A DNA stretch of 64,000 nt from Acetobacterium malicum subsp. dehalogenans DSM 11527 (GTDB lineage Bacteria; Bacillota; Clostridia; Eubacteriales; Eubacteriaceae). The notes beneath the pieces were generated by a model, which worked only from the letters and a program-made list of their open reading frames with translations, was not told where the DNA came from and did not search any database. The position numbers were made by a program, and so were the translations under genes. This document shows positions 61,244-64,000 of the stretch, piece after piece; position 1 is the stretch's first letter; every line of letters starts with the position of its first letter. The stretch spans positions 61,259 through 125,258 of the forward strand of contig NZ_KI421448.1 in the NCBI RefSeq assembly GCF_000472665.1, read 5' to 3'.

Positions 61244-61272
61244 ATCACCATCCCTTTTCAAAAGATGGTGAT
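61244..61272 (-). terminator. Rho-independent terminator of trpS
   Basis: A 9-bp perfect stem (ATCACCATC with GATGGTGAT, 11-base loop) is followed on the minus strand by TTTTTTAAAA, 18 bases past the trpS stop. Confidence 0.85.
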
Positions 61273-61289
61273 CAAAACTGTCCTGAATA

Positions 61290-62300
61290 TTATACGGTCA
61301 CAAAACCTACTTTTTTGCGCACCTTTGACAGGGTTCGCCAGGCAATCTGGGAAGCCTTTTCGGCATGAACATGCATGATCTGTTCCAGATAAGCCTTCTC
61401 ACCCAACAGCCGGTGATACTCGTTTTGCACCGGCAACAGGGTATCGGCGACCGTTTCGCCAACGGCCAACTTGAAATCGCCATAACCCTTACCGTCAAAT
61501 TCCCGGGTAATCTCATCCAGGCTTTTTCCGGTGGCACAGGAATAGATTTCCATTAAATTGGAAACCCCAGGTTTTTCTTCACGATTATGATAAACGGCCA
61601 TATCCGAGTCGGTGACCGCCCGTTTAAACTTTTTGACAATGGTTTTGGAGTCGTCCAGCAATGAGATAAAGGCATTTGTATTATCGTCCGACTTGGACAT
61701 TTTTCGTTCGGGTTCCTGAAGACTCATAATACGCGCCCCGGATTCACCAAAATAAGCTTCTGGCACCTTAAACACATTACCGAAATTCTGGTTAAACCGA
61801 ATGGCAATATCCCGGGCCAATTCCACATGCTGCCGCTGATCATTGCCCACCGGCACTAAATCGGTTTGATAAAGCAGAATGTCCGCGGCCATCAGCACCG
61901 GATAGTCAAAAAGACCAACCCGGATATTTTCTCCCTGCTTTTGGGATTTATCTTTAAATTGGGTCATCCGGCTCAGTTCGCCCATATAGGTTGAACAGTT
62001 TAAAATCCAGGCCAGTTCCGAATGCTCCGGTACCATCGATTGGACATAAAGAATCGATTTTTCGGGATCAATACCCAAGGCTAACAGCAGTGCAATCGAT
62101 TCATAGGTCCGCCTTCGCAGATCGGCCGGGTTTTGGGGCATAGTGATGGCATGAAGATCCACCACGCAAAAAAGACTGCGATAGTCCTCTTGCATCGTTA
62201 CCCAGTTTTTCATGGCGCCAAAATAATTTCCAATGGTAAAGGTTCCCGATGGCTGGATGCCACTATATACTATTTTTTTTACTGGTGCTTCTGTTGTCAT
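61290..62300 (-). CDS. trpS: Tryptophanyl-tRNA synthetase
   Basis: Class I synthetase of 336 residues charging tRNA-Trp. It shows the HIGH-type element in SGIQPSGTFTIGNYFGAM, the tryptophan pocket (DLVPVGNDQRQHVELARDIAIRFN) and KMSKSDDNTNAF for the second catalytic loop. AAGGAGTAA precedes the ATG. The 81-base upstream spacer is too short for a T-box leader. Confidence 0.96.
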   Translation of the reverse strand: MTTEAPVKKIVYSGIQPSGTFTIGNYFGAMKNWVTMQEDYRSLFCVVDLHAITMPQNPADLRRRTYESIALLLALGIDPEKSILYVQSMVPEHSELAWILNCSTYMGELSRMTQFKDKSQKQGENIRVGLFDYPVLMAADILLYQTDLVPVGNDQRQHVELARDIAIRFNQNFGNVFKVPEAYFGESGARIMSLQEPERKMSKSDDNTNAFISLLDDSKTIVKKFKRAVTDSDMAVYHNREEKPGVSNLMEIYSCATGKSLDEITREFDGKGYGDFKLAVGETVADTLLPVQNEYHRLLGEKAYLEQIMHVHAEKASQIAWRTLSKVRKKVGFVTV

Positions 62301-62381
62301 AGTTACTCCTTATTCTACTGGCAGTTGATTCTTAGCTTGTAGCAACCGCCATGATCTTTTTAAAATTCTATTCTGAACAGT

Positions 62382-63194
62382 TTATGGTAATTTCAATTCT
62401 GTCAGTTCCAGAGAATCACAATCAAGTTCCAATTCTTTGATCATCCGTTCAAAAATATCATAATCGGCGGTGGTGAGAATTTGGGTGCGACCCATTTCCT
62501 CCTGGTTATTGAAATAGTTAAACTCGGTCAGGTGCTTGTTTAATTGCCGAACCAGACCATTGGCCGGGTTGATCAGCTCAAGCTCCGGGTACATTTGTCG
62601 GATCGTGACCGCCACAATTGGAAAATGTGTACACCCTAGTAACAGCTCTTCGATAACGATGCCTTTTTTGATACCCTTTAATAAAATCGGTTCAACAGCT
62701 TCTCTGATATTATTCTTTAATATTTTCAAATCACCCTGGCCATCGTTGATGACCTTGGCCAGCGTATGCGTTCCCTGGGCAATGTACTCGACCTCTTTGG
62801 TCCACAGTTCCAGTTCCTTTTCATAGCCCCGGTTTTTTACTGTGGCCGTAGTGGCGATCAGTCCAACCAGGCCCCGGTCCCGCCAGTTCAGAGTTTCCTG
62901 GACACCGGCTTCGATAACGCTGAATAGCGGCACCCGGGCGCTGAGCTCAACAATCAGTGAAGAAAGGGTATTGCAGGCTAAAACCACAGCTTTAACCCCT
63001 CTATTTTCCAGATCGCTGATAATGGTATTGGCCAGCATGATCAACTCGTCATTTTCCCGCTCTCCATAGGGCATTCGCATCGAATCACCAAAATAGAGAT
63101 AGTTTTCATTGGGTAGCCGGTCTTGCAGTGCTTTCAGTACGGTAAAACCACCGATGCCCGAATCGATGACGCCAATGGGTCCATTGTTGTCCAT
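62382..63194 (-). CDS. murI: Glutamate racemase
   Basis: Supplies D-glutamate for peptidoglycan. The protein of 270 residues has GPIGVIDSGIGGFTVLKAL, the first catalytic Cys in VVLACNTLSSL and the second in LLLGCTHFPIV, and YFGDSMRMPYGER. The start at 63194 (MDNNGPIGVI) has GGAAAGAAG upstream and begins 4 bases after xpt; a longer frame from 63221 would overlap xpt. Confidence 0.95.
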   Translation of the reverse strand: MDNNGPIGVIDSGIGGFTVLKALQDRLPNENYLYFGDSMRMPYGERENDELIMLANTIISDLENRGVKAVVLACNTLSSLIVELSARVPLFSVIEAGVQETLNWRDRGLVGLIATTATVKNRGYEKELELWTKEVEYIAQGTHTLAKVINDGQGDLKILKNNIREAVEPILLKGIKKGIVIEELLLGCTHFPIVAVTIRQMYPELELINPANGLVRQLNKHLTEFNYFNNQEEMGRTQILTTADYDIFERMIKELELDCDSLELTELKLP

Positions 63195-63198
63195 CTTT

Positions 63199-63792
63199 TC
63201 ACTTCTTTCCTGATTGATCACGGAAGGTTATTCCTTTTTCCTCGCTCATATCGTCAATGATAGCCAAAGATTCCAGCGCAATTCCCTGTTGACGGATTAT
63301 CGCCCCACCATCCTGAAATCCTTTTTCAATGGCAATACCCACGCCCACCAGCGTGGCACCGGCCTGATTGATTAAATCAATTAAGGCTTCGACTGCCTTA
63401 CCATTGGCCAGAAAATCATCGATTATTAAAATACGATCCGTCGGGTTGAGATATTTTTTTGATACCATAATTTTATAAGCCTGCTGTTTGGTATAGGAAT
63501 AGACATCACTGGAATAGATTTCCTCGTCTAAATTTAATGATACATATTTTTTTCCAAAAACCACCGGACAATAGTCAAAATATCTGGCCGTGCTGGTGGC
63601 AATGGCAATTCCTGATGTCTCAATGGTCAGGATTTTGTTGACTCCCTCTCCGGCAAAGCGTTTGGCAAAAGCCTTTCCCATTTCTTCGAATAGTTCCACA
63701 TCCAATTGATGATTTAAAAAAGAATCCACCTTGAGGATTCCCTGGCCTTTGACACGACCTTCTTGTCTGATTTTTTTCTCTAATAATTCCAT
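63199..63792 (-). CDS. xpt: Xanthine phosphoribosyltransferase
   Basis: Purine-salvage enzyme of 197 residues converting xanthine and PRPP to XMP. Family motifs: MELLEKKIRQEGRVKGQGILKVDSFLNHQLD, KILTIETSGIAIA, and the PRPP loop RILIIDDFLANGKAVEAL. GAAGGAGC precedes the ATG. The 200 bases upstream do not show a purine riboswitch; they contain direct repeats. Confidence 0.95.
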   Translation of the reverse strand: MELLEKKIRQEGRVKGQGILKVDSFLNHQLDVELFEEMGKAFAKRFAGEGVNKILTIETSGIAIATSTARYFDYCPVVFGKKYVSLNLDEEIYSSDVYSYTKQQAYKIMVSKKYLNPTDRILIIDDFLANGKAVEALIDLINQAGATLVGVGIAIEKGFQDGGAIIRQQGIALESLAIIDDMSEEKGITFRDQSGKK

Positions 63793-63848
63793 TGATAGCT
63801 CCTTCGTATCCTAATCGAATTATTATAACATACTCTCGTCAATTTGGA

Positions 63849-63915
63849 CAACCACGATTCCGCTTTGCTTTATCCGAGTTCGTGGGCAGTCGTCAACTAC
63901 AAGCAAGCTTGTGAT
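63849..63915 (+). repeat. 67-bp direct repeat, copy 1
   Basis: Begins CAACCACGATTCCGCT and ends AAGCAAGCTTGTGAT; about 85-90 percent identical to the copy at 63934-64000 with a period of 85 bases. It lies in the spacer upstream of xpt. No frame with a ribosome-binding site crosses it. Confidence 0.8.
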
Positions 63916-63933
63916 TGGCTCGTTGCCTTCACG

Positions 63934-64000
63934 CAACCACGATTCCGCTATGCTTCATCGTCGTTCGCGGGCAGCCGCCAACTACAAGCAAGCTTGTGAT
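63934..64000 (+). repeat. 67-bp direct repeat, copy 2 (may continue beyond window)
   Basis: Same start and end words as copy 1, separated from it by 18 bases (TGGCTCGTTGCCTTCACG). The core TCGCGGGCAG also occurs inside the inverted-repeat element at 4830-4839, which hints at a dispersed family. More copies may follow past the window edge. Confidence 0.8.

Noticed and set aside
62301..62381. T-box leader for trpS
   Set aside because: The spacer is only about 80 bases and has no TGGNACCGCG motif.
63793..63848. Purine riboswitch ahead of xpt
   Set aside because: No three-way-junction core is visible; only about 55 non-repeat bases precede the gene.

Overview
The window looks like chromosome of an anaerobic, acetogenic Firmicute close to Acetobacterium/Eubacterium. 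This is inferred from PolC-type replicase, AddAB, many AGGAGG ribosome-binding sites, and corrinoid methyltransferases of the kind that feed methyl groups into the Wood-Ljungdahl pathway. No rRNA, tRNA or CRISPR array is visible. Most genes lie on the minus strand.

Layout. 1-4.6 kb: ftsX (cut by the left edge), ftsE, a secreted M23 murein hydrolase and an iron alcohol dehydrogenase. 5.0-6.2 kb: dxr alone on the plus strand. 6.3-26.1 kb: a 20-kb ethanolamine-utilisation (Eut) microcompartment locus read right to left. Its order is eutN, a PduS-like reductase, a PduT-like shell protein, eutQ, eutM, eutS, eutP, eutV, eutW, eutA, eutB, eutC, eutL, a eutK-like gene, eutE, a second eutM, eutT, pduL, a conserved eut gene of unknown role and an APC permease. 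After these come a PocR-AraC regulator and an orphan corrinoid protein. 26.2-31.4 kb: a methyltransferase operon (APH-type kinase, DMT transporter, MttB-family methyltransferase, corrinoid protein, methyl-THF methyltransferase). 31.6-33.9 kb: an MFS transporter and a TetR regulator. 34.1-41.8 kb: polC, ispG, rseP, cdsA, uppS. 42.2-46.7 kb: a YheO-type regulator, ridA, a HAD phosphatase and a NitT/TauT-type ABC importer. 47.0-59.6 kb: a secreted subtilase with ChW repeats, a large FtsX-like permease, addA and addB. 59.7-61.1 kb: an IS110-family element. 61.3-63.8 kb: trpS, murI, xpt. The window ends in a 67-bp direct repeat.

How the Eut genes work together. Ethanolamine enters through the permease. 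EutBC, reactivated by EutA and supplied with adenosylcobalamin by EutT and the PduS/PduT redox pair, makes acetaldehyde inside the shell (EutM, EutS, EutL, EutK-like, EutN). EutE converts this to acetyl-CoA and PduL to acetyl-phosphate. EutW/EutV sense the substrate and act by antitermination: I find one dual-hairpin/terminator element behind a near-consensus promoter ahead of eutN, and two more in tandem ahead of eutA.

Most unusual signals. eutA carries a single in-frame UAG in the middle of otherwise continuous coding sequence. The PocR-AraC gene stops at a UAG followed in frame by what looks like the rest of the AraC C-terminus. eutS and eutP are in one frame separated only by a UAG. UAG is also an ordinary stop for about a dozen genes here, so any decoding (pyrrolysine or suppression) would have to be partial or conditional. 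The methyltransferase operon beside the Eut locus raises the possibility that N-methylated ethanolamines or choline are demethylated to feed it. Other oddities are a PDZ-less RseP, an AddB without its P-loop, dxr missing from its usual cluster, and a candidate bridge-RNA region in the IS110 element.
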